Source: CAZFER01 sp964517495 (GTDB lineage Bacteria; Hinthialibacterota; Hinthialibacteria; Hinthialibacterales; Hinthialibacteraceae). Taken from it: a stretch of 64,000 nt of DNA. Below are positions 8,084 to 17,182 of this stretch, piece by piece. A program made the translations under genes and the position numbers. Position 1 is the first letter of the stretch; the number at the start of each line of letters is the position of its first letter. The DNA lies in assembly GCA_964517495.1 (NCBI GenBank), contig CAZFER010000001.1, positions 1 to 64,000 of the forward strand, read 5' to 3'. The notes beneath the pieces were generated by a model. It searched no databases and had not been told where the DNA came from. It saw only the letters and a list, made by a program, of their open reading frames with translations.

Positions 8084-8114
8084 CATAGTGCACCGCCAGG
8101 CTTGATTGGTTACA
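8084..8114 (-). promoter_or_regulatory. possible ECF-type promoter of the LTxxQ gene
   Basis: On the minus strand TGTAACC (8114-8108) carries the AAC core typical of ECF -35 elements and is followed 17 bases later by CACTATG (8090-8084). It sits about 75 bases before the ATG at 8009. No second copy was found to compare it with, so this is a tentative reading. Confidence 0.25.
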
Positions 8115-8164
8115 ATTTTTTTGAGAAAAATATTGCTGGTTTGGAATGATCTGCATCGAAAACA

Positions 8165-8530
8165 GTGACACAAACAGCAAAAGAGAATGAGCGAACTGTC
8201 CAATTACATATCAGGACAGCGGAATGGGCGGATGGCGTGCAATTAGTCATTCCTGCCACGGTAATGTTAAAGCACATTCAAGTGAACGATCGGACATTTG
8301 TTCCAAATTATTATCAAGGTTACCGAATGATGACCTATCGTGGTGTTCCGGAGGAAGGACTTAACCTCACGTTGACTATCGTCAATCAAGAACCAGTCAG
8401 TATCGCCTTATTTACTGAGGGGTATGGTCTTCCGGAAGTAGGCAACAAGTTTATTCAAGCCCGACTCCCTTATGCCGTACCTTCTCAATGGGGAGACAAA
8501 AGTCGGCTCATACAACGAATACGGTTTTAG
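8165..8530 (+). pseudogene. orphan C-terminal domain of an M28-type peptidase (gene remnant)
   Basis: A 121-codon frame whose whole length resembles the beta-sandwich domain found at the very C-terminus of membrane-bound M28 family aminopeptidases: the run YRGVPEEGLNLTLTIVNQEP, then YGLPE, then an aromatic/basic end after SQWGDKSRL. Nothing of the metallopeptidase domain or the transmembrane region is present upstream; an in-frame TGA lies at 8147-8149. The only start is a GTG without a Shine-Dalgarno. The simplest reading is that the 5' part was lost by deletion and this is a decaying remnant, though a small stand-alone protein cannot be excluded. It is divergent from the LTxxQ gene and converges with the next gene after 9 bases. 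Confidence 0.5.
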
Positions 8531-8539
8531 CTGTCATCA

Positions 8540-10333
8540 TTACTCTCTGCTGTGATTAATTAACGAGCGAAACAGGTTTGCAAGCCATTCTGCCCGGTGT
8601 GCGTAAGTATGTTGAGACAACACTTTATGGCGGGCGCGTTCAATACACGCCCGCCTTACCTTTTCATGGTTCAAGAAATAATCAACCAGTGTTCGCAACT
8701 CAATCAACGAGCGATAAAAAAAGACCTCTTGGATTGAATCATTTTTCAAGGGAAGATCATGGCTAAATCCAGGGTGATAAATTTCATCCGCCTTGGGCAG
8801 CCAATCAGAGATTAAAAATCCTCCAGCAGCGGGAACATCAAAATCACGTACGTTCATACACGTATATGATTGCAAACTGTGAATGTTCAATACAATTTTG
8901 GCATTGCGATACACATCAAATAATCGTTTAAATCGCAATACGCCCTTAAAACACCTCTGCGTGATATCAGGTGGCAGGAGTGTGGTCCAATCACTATTTC
9001 CATATATACGTATGTCGTAACCAGACAAGGCTTGAATGACTCGCAAGCGAAACCGCGTATTCGCTTCCCATAGCAGTTTTTGCCGAAACTCATCGAGCCG
9101 GTCTTCCGCTAGCTCGCCAGGCATGGGGAATTGATTCATCACTTCCCGTACTTTTTTGCGTGGATAGCGTAATTTTTCCTGAACCACCAACCGGCAATAG
9201 TGCTTCCAAGCCTCCGATAATTGATTAAAAAATGCCGATTGTTCCCGAACTTGCCCCACAAAAACAATATCACAATGATGAGAACCCCGTTTCTTGCCAC
9301 GCCGAATTTTAGTGGCCGCCCCTGGCATATAGTGAACCACCTCAGCCCCTTGCTCTTTCAGTGAATCCTCCCATTCATAATCAGCCACTAAATATGTCTC
9401 TTCGGGCGAGGTTTTATGGCGCTTAATCAAATGTTCACCATAAATGGGATCATCTGCAAACCAGATCACTTTAGGAATAGGGAGAGAGCGACTCAATTCC
9501 TCGCCCAATGCTGATTCATACGCAGGTGCACTATTACAGAGAAATATTATATCCGGCTTAAACATTACCAATTTTATAATACGAAAATAAGGAGGATAAT
9601 AACAGCCCGGCATTAACGTTGTATACTCCGCTTTAAATCCCAAACGCCTCAATTGAAACATCAAGGTGCGCATTAACACATGTTCAATAAGAGAATAACG
9701 GGCTTTATTACGCAAATCTTCAAATGTCCATACTTTGAGACGATCCGTGGTGTTATCACTCTGACCGAGACGGTTTGCTATCTGATTGACCTTGGTGGTT
9801 AATTCTTTTTTTTGATCATTAACGTCTGATTTAACTGCCTGTAATATACTTTCATACGTATCATTATGATTCCCATCCGGATGAAGAATAAAAAAGGCTG
9901 GTTTCGCTGCCGCATAGCAAAGCGTGTCATTCAGAACAGAAGTGATTTTCTTTTCTATCTCATCACCCACTGCCCAAAAGATACGTTGCGACCGGAACAA
10001 TGATCGTAAATCGTTTTGGGCAAACACTTCCCCAACAAGTTCGTATGACGGTTCAATTATAAAAATTCCTTTGTTATCTTTTATGATGGACGGTGATATT
10101 TCCACCAAGACTGAACCATCACCAATCCCCAGAAAATAGAAAAAATCACATCCCCCATCCATGGAGGATTGAATCTGTTTTTTTATCTCATCATTACAAT
10201 CAGAATCTTTGTCACTCACACTATTCGGAGCAGTGAAGGAAGCAATGGAAGGAACATGTTTATTCAATAAATGGAATAAATCAGCATGTGTCTTCTTTAA
10301 AATAGATAAATTTTGAGCTAAAATTGGTTTCAA
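8540..10333 (-). CDS. CgeB-like glycosyltransferase (DUF3880 / Glyco_trans_1_2)
   Basis: A 597-residue cytoplasmic protein. The N-terminal about 190 residues form an accessory domain (FFYFLGIGDGSVLVEI, IFIIEPSYELV), resembling the front part of MAF/DUF115-like proteins. Residues about 225-350 look like DUF3880 (MFKPDIIFLCNS, KVIWFADDP), and the C-terminal part is a GT-B nucleotide-sugar-binding domain of the CgeB type with the ending signature CMNVRDFDVPAAGGFLISDW. Such proteins glycosylate spore, flagellar or surface proteins; the acceptor here is unknown. The start is a TTG preceded by GGGAG. It stands alone, flanked by a convergent remnant and by the dispersed repeat at 10413-10594. Confidence 0.78.
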   Translation of the reverse strand: MKPILAQNLSILKKTHADLFHLLNKHVPSIASFTAPNSVSDKDSDCNDEIKKQIQSSMDGGCDFFYFLGIGDGSVLVEISPSIIKDNKGIFIIEPSYELVGEVFAQNDLRSLFRSQRIFWAVGDEIEKKITSVLNDTLCYAAAKPAFFILHPDGNHNDTYESILQAVKSDVNDQKKELTTKVNQIANRLGQSDNTTDRLKVWTFEDLRNKARYSLIEHVLMRTLMFQLRRLGFKAEYTTLMPGCYYPPYFRIIKLVMFKPDIIFLCNSAPAYESALGEELSRSLPIPKVIWFADDPIYGEHLIKRHKTSPEETYLVADYEWEDSLKEQGAEVVHYMPGAATKIRRGKKRGSHHCDIVFVGQVREQSAFFNQLSEAWKHYCRLVVQEKLRYPRKKVREVMNQFPMPGELAEDRLDEFRQKLLWEANTRFRLRVIQALSGYDIRIYGNSDWTTLLPPDITQRCFKGVLRFKRLFDVYRNAKIVLNIHSLQSYTCMNVRDFDVPAAGGFLISDWLPKADEIYHPGFSHDLPLKNDSIQEVFFYRSLIELRTLVDYFLNHEKVRRACIERARHKVLSQHTYAHRAEWLANLFRSLINHSRE

Positions 10334-10412
10334 CGGAATCGCACTCCCTCTCTCTCAGGCATTTAAATTTCTGACAAAACGATTATAAATGGAGTTTAAA
10401 TTCTTGTAACGT

Positions 10413-10594
10413 GGCAGCCATATGAAGTGAAAAGGGAGTTAAAACTTATAATCAGTCCCACTATTCCTCCCCAATGAAATGGGGGAGGTTAGGTGGGGGT
10501 TAAAGGATTTTGCTCAGCGATTTCTTATCAACCCTCCCCTAGCCCCTCCCAGTCTTGGGGGGGGAATGGTGCTTCAAATGGTTAACCACTTACA
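10413..10594. repeat. dispersed intergenic repeat, copy A
   Basis: About 180 bases that match 63312-63466. Both copies begin GCAGCC, pass through AAAACTTATAA and TCCCAC, and continue with TATCAACCCTCC, AGCCCCTCCCA, TCTTGG, GGGGAATGG and CACTTAC. Within copy A, CCTCCCC/GGGGGAGG (10468-10489) and CCCCTCCC/GGGGGGGG (10542-10564) form G/C-rich hairpins. The open frames that cross it (such as 10479-10736) are by-products. The gap 10334-10641 holds nothing else I can identify besides the promoter region of the ZnuA-like gene. Confidence 0.8.
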
Positions 10595-10641
10595 AATACT
10601 TGAAAGAGTTTTCATTCAAATTATAAACAAGGATCATCATT

Positions 10642-11541
10642 ATGAAATCATTTTTCGGGATCATCGCAGGTATATTTGTGTTCATGATAATCGTATTTCT
10701 GGTTATTCCTTCAACAGATCAGGAATTATCAGATAATGGAATTAATATATTTGTTAGCATTATTCCACAAGCTTATTTTGTCGAGCGCATTGGAGGCGAT
10801 TTTTTAAACGTACATGTCATGGTTGGTCCCGGCCAAAGTCCAGCGACTTATGAACCTACCCCCAGGCAGATGGCAAATTTATCCAAAGCACAGATTTATT
10901 TTCGCATTGGCGTTCCCTTTGAGCTTATTTGGATCGATCAAATCCAGGCCAACAATCCTTCCATGCGTATGGTGGATCTCAGGCAAGGCATCCCCTTGCG
11001 GGAAGTTGAAGCTCACCACCACCATCATCATGATGAAGATCATGCCACAGATAAAACCAAAGATCCACATATTTGGGTAAGTCCTCCCTTGGTTAAAATT
11101 CAGGCCCAAACCATCTGTGGCACCTTGCAGGAAATCGATCCAGACCATGCTTCAATATATGAAGACAACTTGAATGATTTCATAAAAGATCTGGAAGCCT
11201 TGGATCAAGAGATTAAATCCATGTTAAAGTCTTTACAAACTAAAGAGTTTATGGTTTTTCATCCCGCTTGGGGCTATTTCGCCGATACCTATGGATTAAA
11301 ACAAGTGCCTATTGAATTGGAAGGCAAGGAACCCACGGCAAAACAACTGAATGAGTATATCGAATACGCCAAGGAGCACAATGTCAAATTCATCTTTGTT
11401 CAGGAACAGTTTAACCAAAACATTGCCCAAAAAATCGCCAAAGCCATCGGTGGAACGGTGATATCGATGGATCCGCTTGCCAAGGATTATCTGAACAATA
11501 TGAAAAGTATCACTTCATCAATCAAACAGGCTTTAAATTAA
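10642..11541 (+). CDS. ZnuA/TroA-like metal-binding lipoprotein-type substrate-binding protein
   Basis: A 299-residue exported cluster A-I solute-binding protein. An N-terminal signal or anchor (about 1-23) lacks a lipobox. The fold shows the ZnuA pattern: FVSIIPQAYFVERIGG, GPGQSPATYEPTPRQM, DPHIWVSPPL, FHPAWGYFADTYG and SMDPLAKDY, plus a His-rich acidic loop (HHHHHHDEDH, about 125-134) typical of zinc-specific members. Three of the four usual metal ligands are visible (His of DPHIW, His of FHPAW, Asp of SMDPL), but the first His is replaced by Ala68. No ABC permease or ATPase gene follows, so the partner transporter must be elsewhere, or the protein is a periplasmic zinc carrier. Confidence 0.82.
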   Translation: MKSFFGIIAGIFVFMIIVFLVIPSTDQELSDNGINIFVSIIPQAYFVERIGGDFLNVHVMVGPGQSPATYEPTPRQMANLSKAQIYFRIGVPFELIWIDQIQANNPSMRMVDLRQGIPLREVEAHHHHHHDEDHATDKTKDPHIWVSPPLVKIQAQTICGTLQEIDPDHASIYEDNLNDFIKDLEALDQEIKSMLKSLQTKEFMVFHPAWGYFADTYGLKQVPIELEGKEPTAKQLNEYIEYAKEHNVKFIFVQEQFNQNIAQKIAKAIGGTVISMDPLAKDYLNNMKSITSSIKQALN

Positions 11542-11743
11542 TGCCTGGCAAGCTCCTTCATTTTTGAATTTTTTATTGGGTCAGCATCCATACGGCATTA
11601 AAAGTTGGCAGTCAGCCTTCCTTGCCACTGCACTACCAGCCGGCCTGAAGTTATAATTGAATCTTAATCAATGCTGAACATTGTTTTTATCGGCCCATGT
11701 GGTCTTTTTTTATACATGAATATTTTTGGAAAAAGGTGAACAT

Positions 11744-12973
11744 ATGAGTCAGTGGATGGAAAATCTTATAGCTGAACGGCTCGGTGGAAAACAGTTTGGT
11801 AAAGACACCGCCGTCTATAAGTTTGCAAAAATCAAACACGCCAAACGCGCGGCGATGGAAGCCCATCCCGATCAGGAATTGATCGACATGGGTGTTGGTG
11901 AACCCGATGACAAAGCCGATGATTCCATTGTACGCGTGCTTCAACAAGAAGCGGAAAAAAAGGAAAATCGATTTTATTCGGACAACGGTATCGAGGAATT
12001 CAAAGAGACCGTCGTGGATTATATGAAACAACGATTTGGTGTTGATTTGGATGCCAACTCGGAAGTCAATCATAGCATCGGCTCTAAATCTGCATTGGCA
12101 ATGCTTCCCTCTTGCCTGATTAACCCCGGCGACCTGCTCCTGACCACGATTCCAGGCTATCCCGTCACTGGAACCATCAGCAAATATCTAGGCGGTGATA
12201 TCTATCCATTACCGCTTAGAAAGGAAAATCAGTTCTTGCCGGATTTAGCATCCATACCAGCTGATATTCGTCAAAAAGCCAAAGCAATTTACATAAACTA
12301 TCCCAACAACCCCACCGGTGTATTGGCTCCCAAGGAATTCTACCAGGAGTTGGTAAAATTCGCTAAAGAGAATGAAATCGCCGTTATTCAAGACGCCGCT
12401 TATATGGAATTAACCTATGGTGAAAAACCGCTTTCCTTCCTCCAGGTACCAGGGTCGAAAGAAGTCGGCGTTGAACTTCATTCACTTTCCAAATCCTTCA
12501 ATATGACTGGCTGGCGCATTGGCTTTGTCTGTGGCAATGACTGGTTGGTAAAAGCCTTTGCCAGCGTGAAAGATAATAACGATTCAGGCCAGTTTATCCC
12601 CATCCAAAAAGCGGCTATCCATGCCCTTAAGCATCCAGAACTTATTGAAAAGGTGAAAGAAAAATATCAGCGCCGAATGAGAGCGCTGGCGGATATACTA
12701 CGAAAATTGGGATTTTTCGTCAACGAACCCAAAGGAACGTTTTACTTGTATTTCGAAATCCCCAAGGGAACCAAAAGTGGCCGGCAGTTCGAATCGGCTG
12801 AACAATTTTGTGATTATCTGATTCGTGAAAAACTCATCTCATCCGTGCCCTGGGATGATGTGGGCCATTTTTTACGCTTTACTGTGACCTTTGAAGCAAA
12901 AGATATGGACGATGAAAAGCGCGTGATTCAAGAGATTGAAAACCGCCTTTCCACGGAAGAATATATATTTTAA
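11744..12973 (+). CDS. dapL: LL-diaminopimelate aminotransferase
   Basis: A 409-residue fold-type I PLP enzyme that converts tetrahydrodipicolinate and glutamate to LL-diaminopimelate, the one-step route to lysine and to peptidoglycan DAP. Diagnostic segments are LIDMGVGEPDDKADD, HSIGSKSALAMLP, YPNNPTG, HSLSKSFNMTGWRIGF with the PLP lysine Lys250, and KDNNDSGQFIPIQ. I start it at ATG 11744 (MSQWMENLIAERLGG), which has AAAGGTGA just upstream; the TTG at 11726 has no such site. The length agrees with the family. It is the first of three aminotransferase genes in a row. Confidence 0.93.
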   Translation: MSQWMENLIAERLGGKQFGKDTAVYKFAKIKHAKRAAMEAHPDQELIDMGVGEPDDKADDSIVRVLQQEAEKKENRFYSDNGIEEFKETVVDYMKQRFGVDLDANSEVNHSIGSKSALAMLPSCLINPGDLLLTTIPGYPVTGTISKYLGGDIYPLPLRKENQFLPDLASIPADIRQKAKAIYINYPNNPTGVLAPKEFYQELVKFAKENEIAVIQDAAYMELTYGEKPLSFLQVPGSKEVGVELHSLSKSFNMTGWRIGFVCGNDWLVKAFASVKDNNDSGQFIPIQKAAIHALKHPELIEKVKEKYQRRMRALADILRKLGFFVNEPKGTFYLYFEIPKGTKSGRQFESAEQFCDYLIREKLISSVPWDDVGHFLRFTVTFEAKDMDDEKRVIQEIENRLSTEEYIF

Positions 12974-13033
12974 ACTTGTTTGTAAGTCAAATTGAATGCA
13001 ATACATATCCATCTATCACATCGGAGGACAGCC

Positions 13034-14338
13034 ATGAATCCTTTGGCCAAAGAATTGAACGACAACATCGCCGCTGACAATCCAGCCGTACTCGACATGC
13101 TTTCTGACCTGGGGAAATCCCTGTTCATGCCAAAAGGGATCCTGACCCAATCCGCAGAAGCAAAAGAAAAAGCCCACAAATTCAATGCCACCATCGGAAT
13201 AGCCACGGAAGGCAAAGGGCCAATGCACCTTCAAACCATATATGACAAGCTGAATGCGTTTGAACCCAAAGACTTGTTCCCATATGCTCCAGCCTCCGGT
13301 AAACCCGAACTGAGAAAACGCTGGAAAGAAAAAATGGTGGCAGAAAATCCATCATTGGCTGGGAAAACACTGAGTAATCCTGTGGTAACCAACGCCCTGA
13401 CTCATGGCACCAGCATTTGTGCGGATATGTTTGTAGATTCTGGCGATTGCCTGGTGCTTCCCGATAAATTTTGGGGAAACTACCGATTGACATTTGTGGT
13501 CCGTAGAGGTGGAGCGATTGAAACCTTCACTACCTTCACCCCTGAAGGCGGTTTTGATGTACAAGCCATGCTGGATAAAGTTCGTGAATGCGGACAAAAA
13601 AGTCAGAAAGTGGTGGTGCTATTGAACTTCCCCAATAATCCCTCTGGCTATACCCCCACTGTCGCTGAAGCACAAGCCCTGGCTGATGGATTGGTGGAAC
13701 TGGCTGAGGGCGGAATTAAGATGGTTGCCATTACCGATGACGCCTATTTCAGCCTGTTTTATGAAGAAACATTAAAAGAATCCATATTTGGATTGCTTGC
13801 CAATCGCAGTAAAAACCTGCTGGCGGTTAAATTGGATGGTGCGACCAAAGAGGAATTCGTTTGGGGATTCCGTGTTGGTTTTATCACATTCGCAGCCACT
13901 GCTCCCAATGCCGATACCAATTTATTAACAGCCCTTGAGAAAAAAACGACGGGATTGATCCGTGGAACCATATCAAACTGTCCACATCCTTCCCAAACAT
14001 TTATCCTCAGTATCCTCGACAGCCCTGACTTTCCCGCTCAAAAACAACAGAAATTCGAGATACTCAAAGCACGTGCCATTAAAACCAAGGAAGTGCTCGA
14101 TTCAGGCAAGTATACTGACCAATTTATTTACTATCCCTTTAATTCCGGGTACTTCATGTGCCTGGAATTAAAAAATGTAAAGGCGGAAGATCTGCGTGTC
14201 CATTTATTAGATAAATACGGCGTGGGAACCATTTCGGTTAATGAAACCGATCTGCGAATTGCCTTTTCATGCATTGAAGTGGAACAGATTCCCGAATTAT
14301 TTGAACTCATATACGCTGGATGCAAGGATTTAACGTAA
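13034..14338 (+). CDS. class I/II PLP-dependent aminotransferase, substrate unknown
   Basis: A 434-residue fold-type I aminotransferase. Visible marks are FNATIGIATEGKGPMH, PYAPASGKPELRKRW, NFPNNPSGYTPT (the NxPNNPxG PLP-phosphate loop), ITDDAYFSLF with the pyridine-binding Asp, and KLDGATKEEFVWGFRVGF around the expected PLP lysine, replacing the usual SLSK. That unusual lysine region and the length set it apart from aspartate and branched-chain aminotransferases; I cannot assign the amino acid. ATG 13034 is preceded by GGAGGA; earlier TTG starts are less likely. The gene sits between dapL and serC, 60 bases after the first and 66 before the second, so all three are probably one transcript for amino acid synthesis. 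Confidence 0.82.
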   Translation: MNPLAKELNDNIAADNPAVLDMLSDLGKSLFMPKGILTQSAEAKEKAHKFNATIGIATEGKGPMHLQTIYDKLNAFEPKDLFPYAPASGKPELRKRWKEKMVAENPSLAGKTLSNPVVTNALTHGTSICADMFVDSGDCLVLPDKFWGNYRLTFVVRRGGAIETFTTFTPEGGFDVQAMLDKVRECGQKSQKVVVLLNFPNNPSGYTPTVAEAQALADGLVELAEGGIKMVAITDDAYFSLFYEETLKESIFGLLANRSKNLLAVKLDGATKEEFVWGFRVGFITFAATAPNADTNLLTALEKKTTGLIRGTISNCPHPSQTFILSILDSPDFPAQKQQKFEILKARAIKTKEVLDSGKYTDQFIYYPFNSGYFMCLELKNVKAEDLRVHLLDKYGVGTISVNETDLRIAFSCIEVEQIPELFELIYAGCKDLT

Positions 14339-14404
14339 TGGAACGCATCAATTTCAAAATACGTTTCAGATGCCGCCTAAAACTGAAAAAGAAAGGATAA
14401 ATCG

Positions 14405-15484
14405 ATGAAACGAGTTCACAATTTCAGTGCCGGACCGGCGGCTTTACCCCTTCCGGTTTTGGAAAAAGCCAAAGAGGAATTACTCGATTTTAAAGGCGAA
14501 GGCATGTCTATTATGGAGATGTCTCACCGGTCTAAGACATTTTTCGAAGTCATCGAAGCCGCCGAAGAAAATGTTCGGAAATTAATGAATATCAGTGATG
14601 ATTATGCTGTCCTTTTTTTGCAGGGAGGGGCAAGCCTGCAATTTGCCATGATCCCCATGAATTTAAGAGGCCAGGGGAAAACGGCTGATTATATTCACAC
14701 CGGCAGTTGGTCCGCCAAAGCGATCAAAGAAGCCAAAACCACTGGCAATGTTAATTTGGCTTGGGATGGCAAAGATGAAAATTACATGCGTATTCCCTCC
14801 CCCAATGAGTTGAATTTCTCATCCGATGCAGCCTATGTTCACATATGCTCCAATGAAACAATCGGTGGTATTCGATATCCCACTTTTCCACAAACCGAGG
14901 TGCCGCTGATTGCTGATATGTCCAGTGAAATTATGTCTCGCGTCATTGATGTAAACCAATTCGGCTTGATCTATGCCGGTGCACAAAAAAACCTGGGGCC
15001 ATCCGGTCTGGCTTTGGTCATTATTCGCAAGGATTTAATTGATCGCGTTTCAGATGAAGTGCCTTTGTTCATGCGGTATAAAACACATGCGGATGCCAAT
15101 AGCCTTTATAATACCCCCAACACCTGGGCTATCTATTTATTAAAATTGGTAACCGATTGGGTTCAATCATTGGGTGGAATTGCCGCTTTGGAACAGATCA
15201 ACGAAGAAAAAGCGAATTTGTTGTATCGGGTTTTGGATTCCAATGACTTTTGGAAGCCATGCGCGAATCCCGATTGCCGATCCACCATGAATGTGACTTG
15301 GCGGCTGGCTAATGAAGATCTCGAAGCCCTCTTTATCAGCGAAGCAGCAAAAGCCGGACTCTCCGGCCTGAAAGGCCATCGCTCTGTGGGGGGATTACGC
15401 GCCAGTATATACAACGCTTGCAATAAAGAGACAATAGAAGCCCTTGTTTCATTCATGGAAGAATTTGTGACCAAACATGGTTGA
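14405..15484 (+). CDS. serC: phosphoserine aminotransferase
   Basis: A 359-residue class V (fold-type I) aminotransferase making 3-phosphoserine from 3-phosphohydroxypyruvate and glutamate, the second step of serine synthesis; it can also serve pyridoxal 5'-phosphate synthesis. SerC signatures are NFSAGPAALPLPVL at the start, MEMSHRSK, LFLQGGASLQFAMIPMNL, GAQKNLGPSG with the PLP lysine Lys195, and KGHRSVGGLRASIYNA at the end. Length is typical. The AGGATAAATCG upstream of the ATG supplies a ribosome-binding site. It closes the dapL-aminotransferase-serC cluster; no serA or serB is visible here. Confidence 0.95.
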   Translation: MKRVHNFSAGPAALPLPVLEKAKEELLDFKGEGMSIMEMSHRSKTFFEVIEAAEENVRKLMNISDDYAVLFLQGGASLQFAMIPMNLRGQGKTADYIHTGSWSAKAIKEAKTTGNVNLAWDGKDENYMRIPSPNELNFSSDAAYVHICSNETIGGIRYPTFPQTEVPLIADMSSEIMSRVIDVNQFGLIYAGAQKNLGPSGLALVIIRKDLIDRVSDEVPLFMRYKTHADANSLYNTPNTWAIYLLKLVTDWVQSLGGIAALEQINEEKANLLYRVLDSNDFWKPCANPDCRSTMNVTWRLANEDLEALFISEAAKAGLSGLKGHRSVGGLRASIYNACNKETIEALVSFMEEFVTKHG

Positions 15485-15639
15485 TTTTGACTTGAAAAAG
15501 TTGGTTAAGATTCATCAATTCTTACGCTTCCACGGGTTGCGATGCTATTTTTTTTTAGCATAATATGTTTAAGGATTGTGTATATGGCGTAAGGTATTCC
15601 TGATTTGAAATCAAATCGAATGAATGCCTCATTTATAAT

Positions 15640-15667
15640 AAAGATGATCAGATGCTATATCATCTTT
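15640..15667. other. hairpin in the leader of the exported oxidoreductase gene
   Basis: AAAGATGAT (15640-15648) and ATCATCTTT (15659-15667) pair over nine bases around a ten-base loop, about 70 bases before the ATG at 15736. A second small hairpin, ATGCTA/TAGCAT around a T-run, lies near 15541-15562 and could end serC transcription. Neither resembles a known riboswitch. Confidence 0.35.
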
Positions 15668-15735
15668 AAGCCAAACATTTCCCATAAAACCCACAGAGGG
15701 ATTTGAAATTTTTAAAAAGCAAGAGGGGAGTAATT

Positions 15736-17121
15736 ATGAGCGAAAATAAAGTATCACGCCGAGTATTTATGATGAGTTCAGCGGCGGCTTTGACCACGGT
15801 TGGCTGTACCACTGTTGGTAAACAATCTGCTGAGCCGGTAACCTATTCACCGATCCAAAGCCTAAAGAAACTCGGATATAAATCTCCGAACGAAAAATTG
15901 AATCTGGCAGCTATCGGTGCTGGAGGCAAGGGTGGCAGTGATATCGGGGCACCGGGGAATACGGAAAATGTGGTGGCATTATGCGATGCCGATTGGCGCC
16001 GTGCGTCTGGATCATTCCGTTCTTTTCCTGACGCTAAAAAATACCGTGATTTCCGAATCATGCTAGACAGGGAAAAAACCTTGGATGCCGTCACCGTTTC
16101 AACCCCAGACCATCTCCATGCCGTTGCCGCTATGGCTTGCATGCAGCGTGGATTGGGTGTATATGTTCAAAAGCCACTTACCCGTACCATTTGGGAAGCA
16201 CGGCAACTGAAATTAGCCGCTCGTAAATATGGTGTTGCCACTCAGATGGGTAACCAGGGACACTCCAGCGATGGCATTCGTGAATGCTGTGAGTTGATCT
16301 GGGCTGGTGCCATTGGCCAGGTGCGTGAAGTTCATGCCTGGTCCAACCGTCCCATCTGGCCCCAAGGAAAGCCCCATATGCTGGATGCACAAGAGGTACC
16401 AGAAAATATTGATTGGGATCTTTGGCTCGGGCCGGCTTCCTATCGACCCTACAATGAAGGATACGCCCCCTTTAATTGGCGTGGCTGGTACGATTTTGGC
16501 GCTGGTGCATTAGGTGATATGGCCTGCCATATCCTTGATGCCCCCAACTGGTCACTCCAATTGACTGCTCCAACGAGTGTCCATTGCATTAAAATCGAAG
16601 GCAAAAATGATCAAACCTTCCCTAACAAATCCATCATTAAATTTGAATTCCCTGCTCGCGGCAGTTTCGATCCAGTAACGGTGTATTGGTACGATGGCGG
16701 CTGGCTGCCCCCACGTCCCCATGACATCCCGGATGACTACCGATTGGGTGATGGAGACAATGGATCGTTCTTTGTCGGAGAAAAAGGCTACTTAACCACT
16801 GGAACGTATGCAGGTGGAACACGCTTGTATCCTGAAGAATTAAACAAAGAATGGAATAATAAAGCACCGAAATTATTGCCTCGTTCACCTGGCCATCACC
16901 GTGATTGGGTGCGTGCCTGTAAAGGTCAAGCCCCTGAAGCTTGCTCTAACTTTGAATATGCAGCTCCCTTCACCGAGTGGATAATCGCCGGGGTGATTGC
17001 CCTTCGATTTGAAGAAGAATTGCTATATGACGGTGACAAGATGCAATTCCTCAACAACAAAGAAGCGAACCAATATATCAAACCCGACTTCCGAAAAGGT
17101 TGGGGTTGGAACGCCATATAA
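15736..17121 (+). CDS. exported Gfo/Idh/MocA-family oxidoreductase
   Basis: A 461-residue protein with a twin-arginine-like export signal (SRRVFMMSSAAALTTVGC); the final Cys could be a lipobox. The NAD(P)-binding Rossmann domain follows (LAAIGAGGKGGSDIG, then VVALCDADW, TPDHLHAVAAM) with VQKPLTRTIWEAR in the place of the EKP catalytic motif, so the usual Glu is Gln. The second half is the substrate-binding beta-sheet domain (FGAGALGDMACHILD). Such proteins in PVC-type bacteria act on sugars or inositols in the periplasm or at the membrane, with tightly bound nucleotide; the substrate is unknown. ATG 15736 is preceded by GAGGGGAG. A strong terminator follows, so it is monocistronic. Confidence 0.88.
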   Translation: MSENKVSRRVFMMSSAAALTTVGCTTVGKQSAEPVTYSPIQSLKKLGYKSPNEKLNLAAIGAGGKGGSDIGAPGNTENVVALCDADWRRASGSFRSFPDAKKYRDFRIMLDREKTLDAVTVSTPDHLHAVAAMACMQRGLGVYVQKPLTRTIWEARQLKLAARKYGVATQMGNQGHSSDGIRECCELIWAGAIGQVREVHAWSNRPIWPQGKPHMLDAQEVPENIDWDLWLGPASYRPYNEGYAPFNWRGWYDFGAGALGDMACHILDAPNWSLQLTAPTSVHCIKIEGKNDQTFPNKSIIKFEFPARGSFDPVTVYWYDGGWLPPRPHDIPDDYRLGDGDNGSFFVGEKGYLTTGTYAGGTRLYPEELNKEWNNKAPKLLPRSPGHHRDWVRACKGQAPEACSNFEYAAPFTEWIIAGVIALRFEEELLYDGDKMQFLNNKEANQYIKPDFRKGWGWNAI

Positions 17122-17150
17122 GTTAAATTCATTCCTGATAAAGTACATGA

Positions 17151-17182
17151 AAGGCCCTCACCAAAACGTGAGGGCCTTTTTT
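17151..17182 (+). terminator. strong intrinsic terminator after exported oxidoreductase
   Basis: A perfect 11-base-pair stem AAGGCCCTCAC/GTGAGGGCCTT (17151-17161 and 17168-17178) with a six-base loop is followed by a T-run. Confidence 0.93.

Noticed and set aside
10479..10736. Frame beginning in dispersed repeat copy A
   Set aside because: It translates repeat sequence and overlaps the start of the ZnuA-like gene in another frame; the same holds for 63337-63522 in copy B.
15541..15735. Possible riboswitch upstream of the exported oxidoreductase
   Set aside because: Only short hairpins are present, with no conserved core of a known riboswitch class.
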